Assembly (NCBI GenBank): GCA_013001295.1
Contig: JABDMW010000050.1
Coordinates: 100,243 to 164,242 of the forward strand
DNA: 64,000 nt
Direction: 5' to 3'
From: Hyphomonadaceae bacterium
GTDB taxonomy: Bacteria; Pseudomonadota; Alphaproteobacteria; Caulobacterales; Maricaulaceae
The translations under genes and the position numbers were made by a program. Positions 36,209-45,423 of the stretch are shown piece after piece. The notes beneath the pieces were generated by a model. That model saw only the letters and a program-made list of their open reading frames with translations, made no database searches and had not been told where the DNA came from. Every line of letters starts with the position of its first letter. The first letter of the stretch is position 1.

Positions 36209-36735
36209 TGAGCATAAATTCGCATTGGATAATTGGTTTTGTCTTGGCTCTCACTTTTGCAAGTCCCGTCCAGGCCAAAATCATTAAATCATCGCCGGAT
36301 CATTTCACCCTCAGGCACGAAGCGGTTTCGAGCTTGACACCCAAACAAATCTGGAAACGCCTAAAATCGCCTGCAAGCTGGTGGCATCCGGACCACACCT
36401 ATTCGGGATCTGTAAAAAACCTCCGCATTGATCTGCGCCCGGGCGGATTGTGGCGTGAAACCTGGTCAGGAGGCTCTGTGGCACACGGCACCGTACTCTA
36501 CGTGAAAAAGGGAGAAGTCCTCAGACTCGACGCCCCTTTTGGCCCCTTGCAGGAAATGGCAGTCACCGACATCTGGACGATTACAGTAAAACCCTATGAG
36601 GACGGATCAAAAATCATATTTGATGAAATCGCCAATGGCTCGCCCGAAAGCGATTTGGGTAAAATGGCCAAGGCTGTGGATTTCGTCAAAGAAGAAGCCA
36701 TTCAACGCTTGGCGGCGACAAAACTGCCAAATTAG
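36208..36735 (+). CDS. Secreted SRPBCC (START-like) domain protein
   Basis: This 175-residue protein has a signal peptide ending at VQA (about residue 22) and a START/Bet v1-like helix-grip fold. It has SSLTPKQIWKRLKSPASWWHPDH early, then paired strands including RPGGLWRETWSGG, and a long C-terminal helix. SRPBCC proteins bind hydrophobic ligands, and secretion suggests a periplasmic lipid or polyketide binder. The start overlaps the previous gene by one base. It converges with the 36732-37775 gene and overlaps it by 4 bases. Confidence 0.75.
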   Translation: MSINSHWIIGFVLALTFASPVQAKIIKSSPDHFTLRHEAVSSLTPKQIWKRLKSPASWWHPDHTYSGSVKNLRIDLRPGGLWRETWSGGSVAHGTVLYVKKGEVLRLDAPFGPLQEMAVTDIWTITVKPYEDGSKIIFDEIANGSPESDLGKMAKAVDFVKEEAIQRLAATKLPN

Positions 36736-37775
36736 TCGACGCACAATGCCGGACCGGTTTGGCCGTTTTCAACAAAGGCAAAACATCCAAACGGATTATC
36801 CGTGCGCTGACAAACCCCGCTCGCACTTGTTTGGTTCGCACCCGCCAATTCAGCAACGCATTTACCTTGGCACTGCGAGCTGTCCATACATATCTGGCCG
36901 CCATCGCTATAGCTGAGCGTACAGCGCTCCGCGCCCAATATGCCCGCACGCTCCACGCGGCCACCACTCGCCAGGCACTGCATGCGCTGTTCATTGGTCA
37001 GCGCATATACTGGTCGCTCGGGCCTAATTGGCGGAGACTGCGTTGCGATCACTTCGATCGCTTTATATTGGTCGATGACGGGACCGCCATTGCGGCTTTC
37101 ACGGATGAGTTTTTTGTCCACTTCCAGTAAGACCAAAACGTTACGTCCCCGGTCATAGAGATAGACCGTGTCCTGGTCGTGGCCGATTTCTTTAAATGTC
37201 GACACGCCGCCGGAATTAATAAAATGAGTCCAGACTCCGGATCCGGAGCCCGCCTCTTCAAACCGACCATTCGGATAAACCATCATCGCCAAATTATTCG
37301 GGTTTGCATTTACGGGTGCCGGTGGCAGTGGCGGTGGTGTGATAACTGGCGGAGGAGGAGGCGGTGTAACGATTAAGGGTCCGCCGATACGTGGCCCTGC
37401 CTCAACCCGGTCAATCCGGTGCAACTGATGAAGGGCCATCCCCGGCCAACTGGCCATGATAATCCGACGTGTTGCATTGAGCTCCAGATCAACAGCGAGC
37501 GCGTCTTCACGCAAATACACTGTATCCACATCCCGACGCATTTCACGGAATGTGTAGCGCCGCACCCCATTGTGATCATATTCACCCCATGACCCCGGAG
37601 CCGTTAATTCGAAACGACCCCCCGGGAAATGGGCAACCCGCAAGTTTTGCCCGGTCACCGGTGGTGACATTTTCGATTGTGCATAAGCTGGAGTTTGAAC
37701 AATCGGCAACAAAACTGCCGTCAATGTAAGCATGGCAAATGCCAGAATAAGTTTAGAAAGAATAGAGAATTTCAT
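36732..37775 (-). CDS. Secreted protein with two tandem repeats, Pro-rich hinge and Cys-rich tail
   Basis: This 347-residue protein starts at the ATG at 37775 and has a signal peptide ending AYAQ (about 33). Residues about 45-125 and 163-243 are tandem copies of one domain (pattern PxGRFE, then W, TFxE and DTVYLxxR). They are joined by a PPPPPP-type linker (about 138-153). The last 80 residues hold all eight Cys (267, 285, 296, 302, 306, 322, 331, 345). I do not recognise the domain. It is probably a periplasmic or surface binding or structural protein; the even Cys count suits disulphides. Confidence 0.8.
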   Translation of the reverse strand: MKFSILSKLILAFAMLTLTAVLLPIVQTPAYAQSKMSPPVTGQNLRVAHFPGGRFELTAPGSWGEYDHNGVRRYTFREMRRDVDTVYLREDALAVDLELNATRRIIMASWPGMALHQLHRIDRVEAGPRIGGPLIVTPPPPPPVITPPPLPPAPVNANPNNLAMMVYPNGRFEEAGSGSGVWTHFINSGGVSTFKEIGHDQDTVYLYDRGRNVLVLLEVDKKLIRESRNGGPVIDQYKAIEVIATQSPPIRPERPVYALTNEQRMQCLASGGRVERAGILGAERCTLSYSDGGQICMDSSQCQGKCVAELAGANQTSASGVCQRTDNPFGCFAFVENGQTGPALCVD

Positions 37776-37910
37776 AAATGACCCCGTGTTGGGCGGATAA
37801 GACCCGCTTCGTATATGCCTGTAGAATAACACAGACCGAACCCAGAAAATAGCGCCCAGAAGATGAAAAAACGATCCAGGATTCCCCACAGTTTTTTATC
37901 TTAAATATAT

Positions 37911-39140
37911 TCAAATAAACCCGGAAGCCAACATGATCAGGCATGTGATAAACCCGGCGATAGGCACCCAGATTGGCACTGTATAAAAGTCCTCGGTTTT
38001 CTTGGTTTCGTTCCTTTTGATTCGGATCAGCGCGAGATTGACGAACGCAAAAACAGTTAGAGCGATCTGTGACGTCATTTCCGCCAGACGTTCAATGGGG
38101 AAAAACAAGACCAGAGCCAGTATTATGGCGACGACAGTCGCCGTGGCGACCAGCGGTGTGTTGGTCAACGGGCTGACTTTAGCCAATTGTGCCGGCAATT
38201 GATTTTGATTGGCAAGCCCATATAAAACCCGGGACGCCATGATCATCTGGATCAGGACACCGTTCACTGTCGCGATTCCGGCAACAATAATAAATGAATT
38301 TTGTATCGCCGGTCCTGCATTCACAAATACAAGCGACAGCGGCGAAGCTGATTTCTGCAAATCGCTCATTGGTACGCTCAAGACGACGACAGATACAACC
38401 GCGAGATAGATTGTCGTGGCGATCAATAGCGTCAAAACGATCGACCACGGCATATTGCGACGCGGGTTCTTGGCCTCTTCAGCGACATTGGCCAAGTCCT
38501 CAAACCCGATGAATGCGAAAAAAGCGAGCAGTCCAGCCGCAGAAATCCCGGTCCAGGCTTCCATTGTCAGCGGCGGTATCAACTCTGGTACGCCGACCAG
38601 TAAATCGGGCTTCAGTTGAAAGGCGAAATAAATAACAAATGCGAGCCCGCCAATCTCGATCAATGTGAGAACGGCCGCAACTGACACGGACTCCAATATC
38701 CCCCACGCGGCAGCGAGACCCAGGATCAGGATCAGTACAACGGTTAGAAACATGGGTGGTAGGGAAAGCAATTGCGTGAGATAAGCGCTTGCCCCGATCG
38801 AAACAGCGGCCGCCGAGACCACTCCCGAAGCCGCAACCAATAATCCAACCACCAGCGCCAACCATTTTGCCTTGAACCCGTTGCGCACATAGGCAGCTTC
38901 GCCCGCACTTATCGGGAAACGGGTGCTGAGCTCGGCATAGCTAAAGCCGGTAAATGATACGACAAGCGCTGCGACCAAAAAAGAGACCGGCGCATATACA
39001 CCGGCTTCGGCCGCTGTCAGACCCACCAGAACATAAATGCCGGCGCCAACGGTGACACCTAGTCCATAGAGAACCAGTAGCGGCAGAGTGAGCCGACGCT
39101 GCAATTTTGCTTTGCTGCTGGTGCTGTCCTTGATGGACAT
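37911..39140 (-). CDS. APC-family amino-acid permease
   Basis: This 409-residue membrane transporter has about 11-12 helices and the APC start GLGVTVGAGIYVLVG (about 26-40), the unwound-helix motif. It also has GFSYAELSTRFP and FFAFIGFEDLANVAEE (about 205-225), which resemble the cation-type APC permeases. It imports or exchanges an amino acid or related cation. It lies downstream of rpsP but behind a terminator, so it is likely separately expressed. Confidence 0.88.
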   Translation of the reverse strand: MSIKDSTSSKAKLQRRLTLPLLVLYGLGVTVGAGIYVLVGLTAAEAGVYAPVSFLVAALVVSFTGFSYAELSTRFPISAGEAAYVRNGFKAKWLALVVGLLVAASGVVSAAAVSIGASAYLTQLLSLPPMFLTVVLILILGLAAAWGILESVSVAAVLTLIEIGGLAFVIYFAFQLKPDLLVGVPELIPPLTMEAWTGISAAGLLAFFAFIGFEDLANVAEEAKNPRRNMPWSIVLTLLIATTIYLAVVSVVVLSVPMSDLQKSASPLSLVFVNAGPAIQNSFIIVAGIATVNGVLIQMIMASRVLYGLANQNQLPAQLAKVSPLTNTPLVATATVVAIILALVLFFPIERLAEMTSQIALTVFAFVNLALIRIKRNETKKTEDFYTVPIWVPIAGFITCLIMLASGFI

Positions 39141-39228
39141 TGCGCATTCCTCTACGTCGCTGTGCCCGCAAATGTAATTTTGAATGCATCTCCGCTTATG
39201 ACCCCGGTCAATTTATTGCGGAAATAAA

Positions 39229-39258
39229 AAAACGGGCAAAGTTTCCTCTGCCCGTTTT
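39229..39258 (-). terminator. Intrinsic terminator after rpsP
   Basis: Read on the minus strand, the stem AAAACGGGCA / TGCCCGTTTT (39249-39258 and 39229-39238) closes a 10-base loop and is followed by a T-rich run from the A tract at 39224-39232. It lies 21 bases after the rpsP stop. Confidence 0.85.
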
Positions 39259-39279
39259 CTAATCAAGATGTGAAAAACG

Positions 39280-39855
39280 CTATTCTTCGGCAGGTTTTTC
39301 TTTTTCAGCTGGAGCCTCTTCGGCAGGTGCTTCTTCAGCTGGCGTTTCTTCCGCAGCAGCTTCAGGTGCCGCTTCTTCAGCAGCAGGTGCTTCTTCTGCA
39401 GAAGCTTCTTCTGCCGGAGCCGCTTCCGCAGCAGCCTTGGCTTCAGCTTCCGCAGCGTCAGCAGCTTCTTTGGCTTCTTTTGCCGCTTGCCTGGCGTCTT
39501 CTTCAGCCTGTTTACGGGCTTCCGCTTTTTCTTTTTGAGCTTCGATCAACTCAAGTGCTTTGGCGCCGGGCTTTCCTTTAATGGGGTTATTGCCGTGTTT
39601 CCATTCCCACAGGCCAGCCGTGTTCAAGAAACGTGCAACACGCTCAGTTGGACGCGCACCTTTTGCGAGCCATTCTTTGGCTTTTTCAGCATCTAAGATA
39701 ACTCGGTTTTCGTCAGTTTTCGCGAGCAATGGATTGTAAGATCCAATACGTTCAATGTAACGGCCATCGCGAGGTGCGCGCGAGTCAGCGACGACAACAC
39801 GGTAGTATGGACGTTTTTTTGCCCCGTGACGGGCCAGTCTGATTTTAAGTGCCAT
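39280..39855 (-). CDS. rpsP: 30S ribosomal protein S16 with long acidic Ala/Glu tail
   Basis: The first about 80 residues are a standard S16 ([23 protein letters not shown], then [10 protein letters not shown]). The total is 191 residues, far longer than the usual 80-90. The extension is at first charged and helical (about 95-125), then repeats of EEA, AEEAP and AEAAP. Acidic S16 extensions occur in some alphaproteobacteria, but this one is long. The gene follows ffh by 51 bases and ends in a terminator, so rimM, trmD and rplS are not directly downstream. Confidence 0.95.
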   Translation of the reverse strand: MALKIRLARHGAKKRPYYRVVVADSRAPRDGRYIERIGSYNPLLAKTDENRVILDAEKAKEWLAKGARPTERVARFLNTAGLWEWKHGNNPIKGKPGAKALELIEAQKEKAEARKQAEEDARQAAKEAKEAADAAEAEAKAAAEAAPAEEASAEEAPAAEEAAPEAAAEETPAEEAPAEEAPAEKEKPAEE

Positions 39856-39906
39856 GATGGTTTCCTTTGTTTCTAAAAATCAAAATTTAAAATTACTTTT
39901 CCTGCT

Positions 39907-41469
39907 CTAATTCTTCTTCTTGGGGCCGCCCAAACCGGGAAGTCCGCCACCGCCAAGACCGGGCAAGCCACCGCCACCTAATCCTGGTAATCCTTTTCCG
40001 AGACCCGGGAGTCCCTTGGGCAATTTACCGCCCATTTGTTTTTGCATGTCTTCAAGCATTTTCGGATCTACGTCCGGCATTCCACCCGGCATGCCGCCTT
40101 TGCCCATTCCGCCCATGCCCTGCATCAAGCCCTTCATGCCGCCCCTGCCAAGTTTTTTCATCATATCAGACATCTGTCTGTGCATTTTCAGAAGCTTGTT
40201 GACCTCTTGAGCGCTTGTTCCTGAACCTGCGGCGATCCGTTTCTTACGCGATGCTTTTAACAGATGCGGGTTTTTCCGCTCGTGCGGGGTCATTGACAGG
40301 ATAATAGCCTGCTGGCGCTTCAAAAGCTTATCATCAATACCGCCGGCGGCATCGAGCTGCTTTTTCATTTTGCCCATGCCGGGCATCATTTTCATCAGGC
40401 CGCCCATGCCGCCCATTTTTTGCATTTGGCCAAGTTGTTTGGCGAGGTCGTCCAGATCGAACTTCCCCTTCTCCATCTTCTTGGCCATTTTTTCGGCTTC
40501 TTTTTGGTCAATGACCTCAGAAGCCCGCTCCACGAGCGAAACGATATCGCCTTGTCCAAGAATGCGCCCTGCCAGGCGTTCGGCGTCAAACGCTTCCAGG
40601 CCCGAAAGCTTTTCACCAGTTCCTAAGAATTTAATCGGAAGGCCGGTAACTGCGCGCATGGACAACGCCGCACCACCGCGACCATCGCCATCAATCCGTG
40701 TCAGGACGAGACCTGTCAGCGGCAATTGTGCGTGGAACCGTTTAGCGGTTTCAACCGCATCCTGACCTGTTAAGCTGTCAGCGACCAGGAGTGTTTCAAT
40801 GGGATTGGTCGCCTTGGCGATTTCAGCCACTTGCGTCATCAACTCTTCATCAATCGTTGTTCGGCCGGCTGTATCGAGGAAGACAACATCGTATCCACCA
40901 AGCTTGCCTTGCTCCATGGCCCGGTTGGCAATTTGGATCGGGGTTTCGCTTTTTACAATCGGTAAGAACCCGACGCCCGCTTGTTCAGCTAATATGCCCA
41001 ATTGTTCCATCGCAGCCGGGCGATTGGTATCAAGAGAAGCCAGCAAGACTTTCTTTTTAAGCTTGGTGCGCAAGTAAAGCGCAAGCTTGCCAGATGTGGT
41101 TGTTTTACCAGACCCTTGCAGGCCCGCCATCAATATCGCTGCTGGCGGCCTCGTCGCCAAATTCAGCTGCGATGATGCCGGAGGTTCTTCACCTTCTTCG
41201 ACTGTGCCGCCAAGCATGTCGACCAGAGCGTCATGGACAATCTTGATAACCTGCTGACCGGGTTTAATCGATTTTACGACCTTCTCGCCAACGGCCTCTT
41301 CTCTCACCTTGGACACGAATTCTTTAACGACCGGTAGAGCAACATCAGCTTCAAGCAGAGCGACGCGGATTTCGCGCATAGCCGCACTGACATCCTTTTC
41401 AGACAGGGCGCCCCGTCCGGTTAGATTATCAAATACGCCGCCAAGACGGTCTGAGAGAGCTTCAAACAT
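39907..41469 (-). CDS. ffh: Signal recognition particle protein Ffh
   Basis: This 520-residue SRP GTPase has the G1 motif GLQGSGKTTTSGKLA (about 105-120), DTAGR, TRIDGDGRGG (G4 region) and the M domain with Met-rich helices (KMGGMGGLMKMMPGMGK). It targets inner-membrane proteins with 4.5S RNA and FtsY. The C-terminal 35 residues are Gly/Leu/Pro repeats (LPGLGGGG), a low-complexity extension. No 4.5S RNA gene was identified in this window. Confidence 0.96.
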   Translation of the reverse strand: MFEALSDRLGGVFDNLTGRGALSEKDVSAAMREIRVALLEADVALPVVKEFVSKVREEAVGEKVVKSIKPGQQVIKIVHDALVDMLGGTVEEGEEPPASSQLNLATRPPAAILMAGLQGSGKTTTSGKLALYLRTKLKKKVLLASLDTNRPAAMEQLGILAEQAGVGFLPIVKSETPIQIANRAMEQGKLGGYDVVFLDTAGRTTIDEELMTQVAEIAKATNPIETLLVADSLTGQDAVETAKRFHAQLPLTGLVLTRIDGDGRGGAALSMRAVTGLPIKFLGTGEKLSGLEAFDAERLAGRILGQGDIVSLVERASEVIDQKEAEKMAKKMEKGKFDLDDLAKQLGQMQKMGGMGGLMKMMPGMGKMKKQLDAAGGIDDKLLKRQQAIILSMTPHERKNPHLLKASRKKRIAAGSGTSAQEVNKLLKMHRQMSDMMKKLGRGGMKGLMQGMGGMGKGGMPGGMPDVDPKMLEDMQKQMGGKLPKGLPGLGKGLPGLGGGGLPGLGGGGLPGLGGPKKKN

Positions 41470-41855
41470 AAATTACTTTCCATATACCACACGCGAAAAT
41501 GCCCCGATGAGCGATAACGCCGATCAGGGTACCCCGCCATTATCGTCCCTTTCGGGTGTTGCAATGGACAGAGCGCAAACACAGTTGCGCGGGAATGGGC
41601 GGCTTATAGGCGCGGAATTAGAGTGTGTCAAACGGTTTTGATATGGATTTCAGGCCCAAAATAACACAATATTAGCATTCCGATCCCACCATAATTGCGG
41701 CAATTTATTTTGGCGTGATCGGTCTCGAATTTAACAATTTGTGCGCAATTTTAGTTTAAATTTCGCGAATGATGTCGTCGATTGTATATTTGCTGGACTC
41801 ATTGTTTTGAATACCTATTGGAAATTAAATCATCCGCCATGATCAGGGAAAATAA
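41470..41855. other. Intergenic region upstream of the phosphonate operon
   Basis: These 386 bases lie between the divergent ffh and PEP-mutase genes. The ffh-proximal part is of ordinary composition, and the part after about 41640 is AT-rich. I see no convincing coding region, clear sigma-70 promoter pair or hairpin. The AT-rich half must hold the phosphonate operon promoter, and the other side that of ffh-rpsP. Confidence 0.7.
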
Positions 41856-43157
41856 ATGACTAAAACCGTATACGTTGGAATGAGCGCCGATATCATTCAT
41901 CCCGGCCATATCAATATTGTCAACGAAGCCGCAAAACTCGGTCAAGTGACAGTTGGCCTTCTTACGGACGCTGCCATCGCCAGCTATAAACGTCTTCCCT
42001 ATTTGCACTATGAACAACGTAAAATCGTCGTTGAAAATCTCGCAGGCGTACACAATGTCGTTATTCAGGAAACGTTGGATTATCGGCCTAATCTCGAACG
42101 ATTGAAGCCCGATATCATCGTCCACGGAGACGACTGGAAAACGGGCGTGCAATCCAAAACGCGCCAACAGGTCATTGAAACCATGGCCCAGTGGGGCGGC
42201 AAGCTCGTGGAGATCCCCTACACAAAAGGCATTTCTTCAACCCAACTCAATAAAACGTTTAAAGAGCTTGGCACCACGCCGGATCGGCGCCGCAATCAAT
42301 TGCGCCGCTTGTTGCAGGCCAAAAACCTTGTACGGATCCTGGAAGTGCACAGCCCGCTTGTTGGCCTGATCGTTGAAAACCTTGAGGTCAAAGTTGATGG
42401 CAAGCCTCGCAGCTTTGACGGGATGTGGTCAAGTTCGCTGACGGATTCAACGGTTAAAGGCAAACCCGATATTGAAGCCGTGGATATTACGTCGCGAACC
42501 AACTCAGTGAATTCCATTTTCGAAGTAACAACCAAACCGATGATTTTTGACGCCGATACCGGCGGCAAAATTGAGCATTTCGAATTCACCGTGAGAACAC
42601 TTGAGCGTCTAGGGGTTTCTTGCGTTATCATTGAGGATAAGACGGGATTGAAGAAAAACTCTCTCTTCGGGACGGACGTCGCGCAAACCCAGGATGATAT
42701 AGATGATTTTTGCGCCAAAATTAAAGCCGGCAAGAACGCACAGGTCAGTGATGATTTTATGATCATCGCCCGTTGTGAAAGTCTGATCCTTGAAAAAGGG
42801 ATGAAGGACGCACTGTCGCGAACCAAAGCCTATTTGGCGGCGGGTGCCGACGGGATTATGATTCATTCGCGCAAACCGGACGGTGCCGAGATTATGGAAT
42901 ATGCTAAACATTATCAGGATTTTGAACTCAAACGGCCATTGGTGGTTGTTCCGTCTTCATTTGATAAAATCACTGAAGATGAATTTGAAAAGGCCGGTGT
43001 CAATATAGTAATTTACGCCAATCATATGTTGCGGGCGGCCTATCCCGGTATGGTCGATGCGGCTGAGACCATTCTCAAAAATCAACGCGGTTTTGAGGTT
43101 CGCGACAAATGTATGTCGATAAAGGAAATTCTCAACATGATCCCGGGAACCAAATAA
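41856..43157 (+). CDS. pepM: Cytidylyltransferase-phosphoenolpyruvate mutase fusion
   Basis: This 433-residue two-domain protein has an N-terminal nucleotidyltransferase (about 1-135) with HPGH (15-18) and ISST (127-130). The C-terminal PEP mutase domain (about 165-430) has DADTGG (232-237) and the PEP-mutase signature [10 protein letters not shown] (260-269). PEP mutase converts PEP to phosphonopyruvate, the committed step of phosphonate synthesis. The fused domain probably activates the final phosphonate with CTP, as in PntC-type proteins. The stop overlaps the next start (TAATG). Confidence 0.93.
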   Translation: MTKTVYVGMSADIIHPGHINIVNEAAKLGQVTVGLLTDAAIASYKRLPYLHYEQRKIVVENLAGVHNVVIQETLDYRPNLERLKPDIIVHGDDWKTGVQSKTRQQVIETMAQWGGKLVEIPYTKGISSTQLNKTFKELGTTPDRRRNQLRRLLQAKNLVRILEVHSPLVGLIVENLEVKVDGKPRSFDGMWSSSLTDSTVKGKPDIEAVDITSRTNSVNSIFEVTTKPMIFDADTGGKIEHFEFTVRTLERLGVSCVIIEDKTGLKKNSLFGTDVAQTQDDIDDFCAKIKAGKNAQVSDDFMIIARCESLILEKGMKDALSRTKAYLAAGADGIMIHSRKPDGAEIMEYAKHYQDFELKRPLVVVPSSFDKITEDEFEKAGVNIVIYANHMLRAAYPGMVDAAETILKNQRGFEVRDKCMSIKEILNMIPGTK

Positions 43158-44281
43158 TGTTGAACGCAGAAGACTATTTAACGGTCCTCCAGGACGGTGG
43201 CATTTCATTTTTTTGTGGCGTGCCCGACAGTCTTCTCAAACAAATATGTGCGTGCATAACCGATACACTCAGCGCCAAAGATCATATCATTACGGCTAAT
43301 GAAGGCGCTGCGGTTGGCCTTGCTATTGGGTACCATCTGGCAACCGGCGAAGTCCCTCTTGTCTATATGCAAAACTCAGGTCTTGGGAATGTGGTCAATC
43401 CCTTCATGTCTTTGGCGAGCCCTGAAGTTTATGGCATTCCTGTTGTCATGTTAATCGGATGGCGCGGACGTCCGGGCGTTAAGGACGAACCCCAACACGT
43501 GCACCAAGGAAGGGTAACCCAAGCGATGTTAGATAGTATGGATATTCCCTATGTCGTCTTGAGTGACGATATTGATACGGCACGCGAAGATACAAAATCC
43601 GCGATTGCCAAAGCCAAAGAAACCAATGGATCTGTGGCTATTCTCGTCAAGAAAGGCACCTTTGATGCCTACAAAATGACACACAACTTCCCGGACTTCC
43701 CGCTGGAGCGCGAAGAGGCAATTATCGAAATCGCCAACAGTATTGAAGCTAATGCCGCGGTTGTTTGCACGACCGGAATGCCGTCACGGGAATTGTTTGA
43801 ACATCGCGCACGCACCGGCGCCCGTCATGAAACGGACTTCCTGACTGTAGGCGGGATGGGTCACGCAAGCCAGATCGCCCTGGGCATGGCCTTGCAGCAA
43901 TCGAACCGTCCGATCTATTGCATTGATGGCGACGGTGCTGCCCTGATGCATATGGGATCTCTCACAATTTCCGGCACGAATGCGGGCTCCAACTTCACAC
44001 ATTTCATTGTAAATAACGGCGCACACGAATCTGTGGGCGGTCAGCCTACCGTGGGACTGGATATTGATTTTCCCGCGATTGCCAAGGCCAGCGGATATAA
44101 CCATGCCGTGCGCGTGACAACAGCCGCTGAGATCAAGAGTGAGATCGAAAACGCCCGTACGATTGACGGACCGGTGTTTATCGAAGTTCTGGTAAAGGCC
44201 GGACACCGGATCGATATCGGGCGTCCCACGACAACGCCGGCAGAGAACAAAGCTGCTCTGATGGCTTTCCTTAAAAGCTAG
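43157..44281 (+). CDS. Phosphonopyruvate decarboxylase
   Basis: This 374-residue thiamine-diphosphate enzyme makes phosphonoacetaldehyde and CO2 from phosphonopyruvate, pulling the unfavourable mutase step forward. It shows ANEGAAVGLAIGYHLATG with the activating Glu (about 49), YMQNSGLGNVVNP, and the TPP/Mg motif DGDGAALMHMGSL with the later NNG (about 258-285). The start overlaps the mutase stop by one base, and the stop lies 5 bases before the reductase gene. Function is firmly tied by context and family. Confidence 0.94.
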   Translation: MLNAEDYLTVLQDGGISFFCGVPDSLLKQICACITDTLSAKDHIITANEGAAVGLAIGYHLATGEVPLVYMQNSGLGNVVNPFMSLASPEVYGIPVVMLIGWRGRPGVKDEPQHVHQGRVTQAMLDSMDIPYVVLSDDIDTAREDTKSAIAKAKETNGSVAILVKKGTFDAYKMTHNFPDFPLEREEAIIEIANSIEANAAVVCTTGMPSRELFEHRARTGARHETDFLTVGGMGHASQIALGMALQQSNRPIYCIDGDGAALMHMGSLTISGTNAGSNFTHFIVNNGAHESVGGQPTVGLDIDFPAIAKASGYNHAVRVTTAAEIKSEIENARTIDGPVFIEVLVKAGHRIDIGRPTTTPAENKAALMAFLKS

Positions 44282-44286
44282 GCAAG

Positions 44287-45423
44287 ATGTCCTCACCGCT
44301 CAACACATATGGATCGCTGTCTCGGATCCGAAAATGTGTATCGCCCTATTATCCCCGTCATATTCTTCTCGTGACCGGACGCGGCTCCTTTGAAGCGTGC
44401 GGTGCCAAAGCGATCTTAGATACCGAACTCGATGACTACCAAGTCACCCGGTTTTATGATTTTGAAATTAACCCCAAACTGGAAGACGCGGTGCACGGCG
44501 CGAAACTCGCGATTGAATCCGAGATTGATCTTATCCTTGCCGTTGGTGGCGGCAGCCCGATGGACATCGCCAAATTGATTAAGGCATTTATGCCGGACGT
44601 GGAAAATTCAGAAAAGATCGCCAAAGGAAATATTGCGGTTACGCCTTCCTCTATACCCTTGATTACTGTTCCGACCACAGCAGGGTCAGGAAGTGAAGCC
44701 ACGCATTTTGCTGTCGTCTATATTGGCAAAGATAAATATTCACTGGCCTCTCCTGATCTTTCACCCCAAGCCTATATTCTCGACGGACAGTTACTGCGGT
44801 CCGCGTCCCCCTATCAACGGGCTGTCAACGGGTTGGACGCCATGGCGCAGGCTCTTGAGGGCGCATGGGCAGTTAATTCAACTAAAGAAAGCCGTAGACG
44901 ATCCTATAAAGCGCTCGCACTTTTGGTGAAATCCTTGCCGACCATGGTCAAAAGCGACACGCCGAGTTATCTTCAAAACGTTCTTCTCGCTGCGCATCTG
45001 GCCGGGCAAGTGATCAACACGACCAAGACGACCGCGGCACACGCTTTTTCATATGCGTTTTCCAGTTATCATGACGTACCCCATGGACATGCCGTCTGGA
45101 TGACGCTGCCGGCGATATTTTCAAAGCATTTGACGGCTGAAGATAGCGCCATTCAGGATCCGCGCGGCGCGGCGCACGTCAGAACGGTTTTAGCGAAACT
45201 CTCTAAGATTTTAGACATTCCCTCCGCCGATCAGTGTGAAAATAATCTCAAACAATTCATGGCTCAAATTGGTGTTGAACCGGATATGATCAAAATGGGC
45301 GCGAACACCCCTAAACAACGCAAATTCCTGTCGCAGCAAGTCAATGCTGAACGATTAGGCAATAACCCGGTTCATCTAACTCCCGAAGATATCGCAAATA
45401 TTTTCCAGTATAGGTTTGATTGA
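44287..45423 (+). CDS. Iron-containing alcohol dehydrogenase, predicted phosphonoacetaldehyde reductase
   Basis: This 378-residue Fe-ADH has the NAD loop AVGGGSPMDIAKLI (about 93-106) and VPTTAGSGSEATHFAV (about 125-140). Metal-ligand His residues appear around AHLAGQVINTTKTTAAHAFSY and HDVPHGHAVW. In this operon it should reduce phosphonoacetaldehyde to 2-hydroxyethylphosphonate, as PhpC does. No aminotransferase gene (for 2-aminoethylphosphonate) is nearby. The stop overlaps the next start (TGATG), showing translational coupling. Confidence 0.9.
   Translation: MSSPLNTYGSLSRIRKCVSPYYPRHILLVTGRGSFEACGAKAILDTELDDYQVTRFYDFEINPKLEDAVHGAKLAIESEIDLILAVGGGSPMDIAKLIKAFMPDVENSEKIAKGNIAVTPSSIPLITVPTTAGSGSEATHFAVVYIGKDKYSLASPDLSPQAYILDGQLLRSASPYQRAVNGLDAMAQALEGAWAVNSTKESRRRSYKALALLVKSLPTMVKSDTPSYLQNVLLAAHLAGQVINTTKTTAAHAFSYAFSSYHDVPHGHAVWMTLPAIFSKHLTAEDSAIQDPRGAAHVRTVLAKLSKILDIPSADQCENNLKQFMAQIGVEPDMIKMGANTPKQRKFLSQQVNAERLGNNPVHLTPEDIANIFQYRFD

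Noticed and set aside
39270..39581. Leu/Gln-rich open frame opposite rpsP
   Set aside because: It is the antisense of the Ala/Glu repeat tail of S16, with no start signal or family.
41309..41641. 110-residue open frame spanning the ffh start
   Set aside because: Two thirds is antisense to ffh and the rest has no recognisable protein character.
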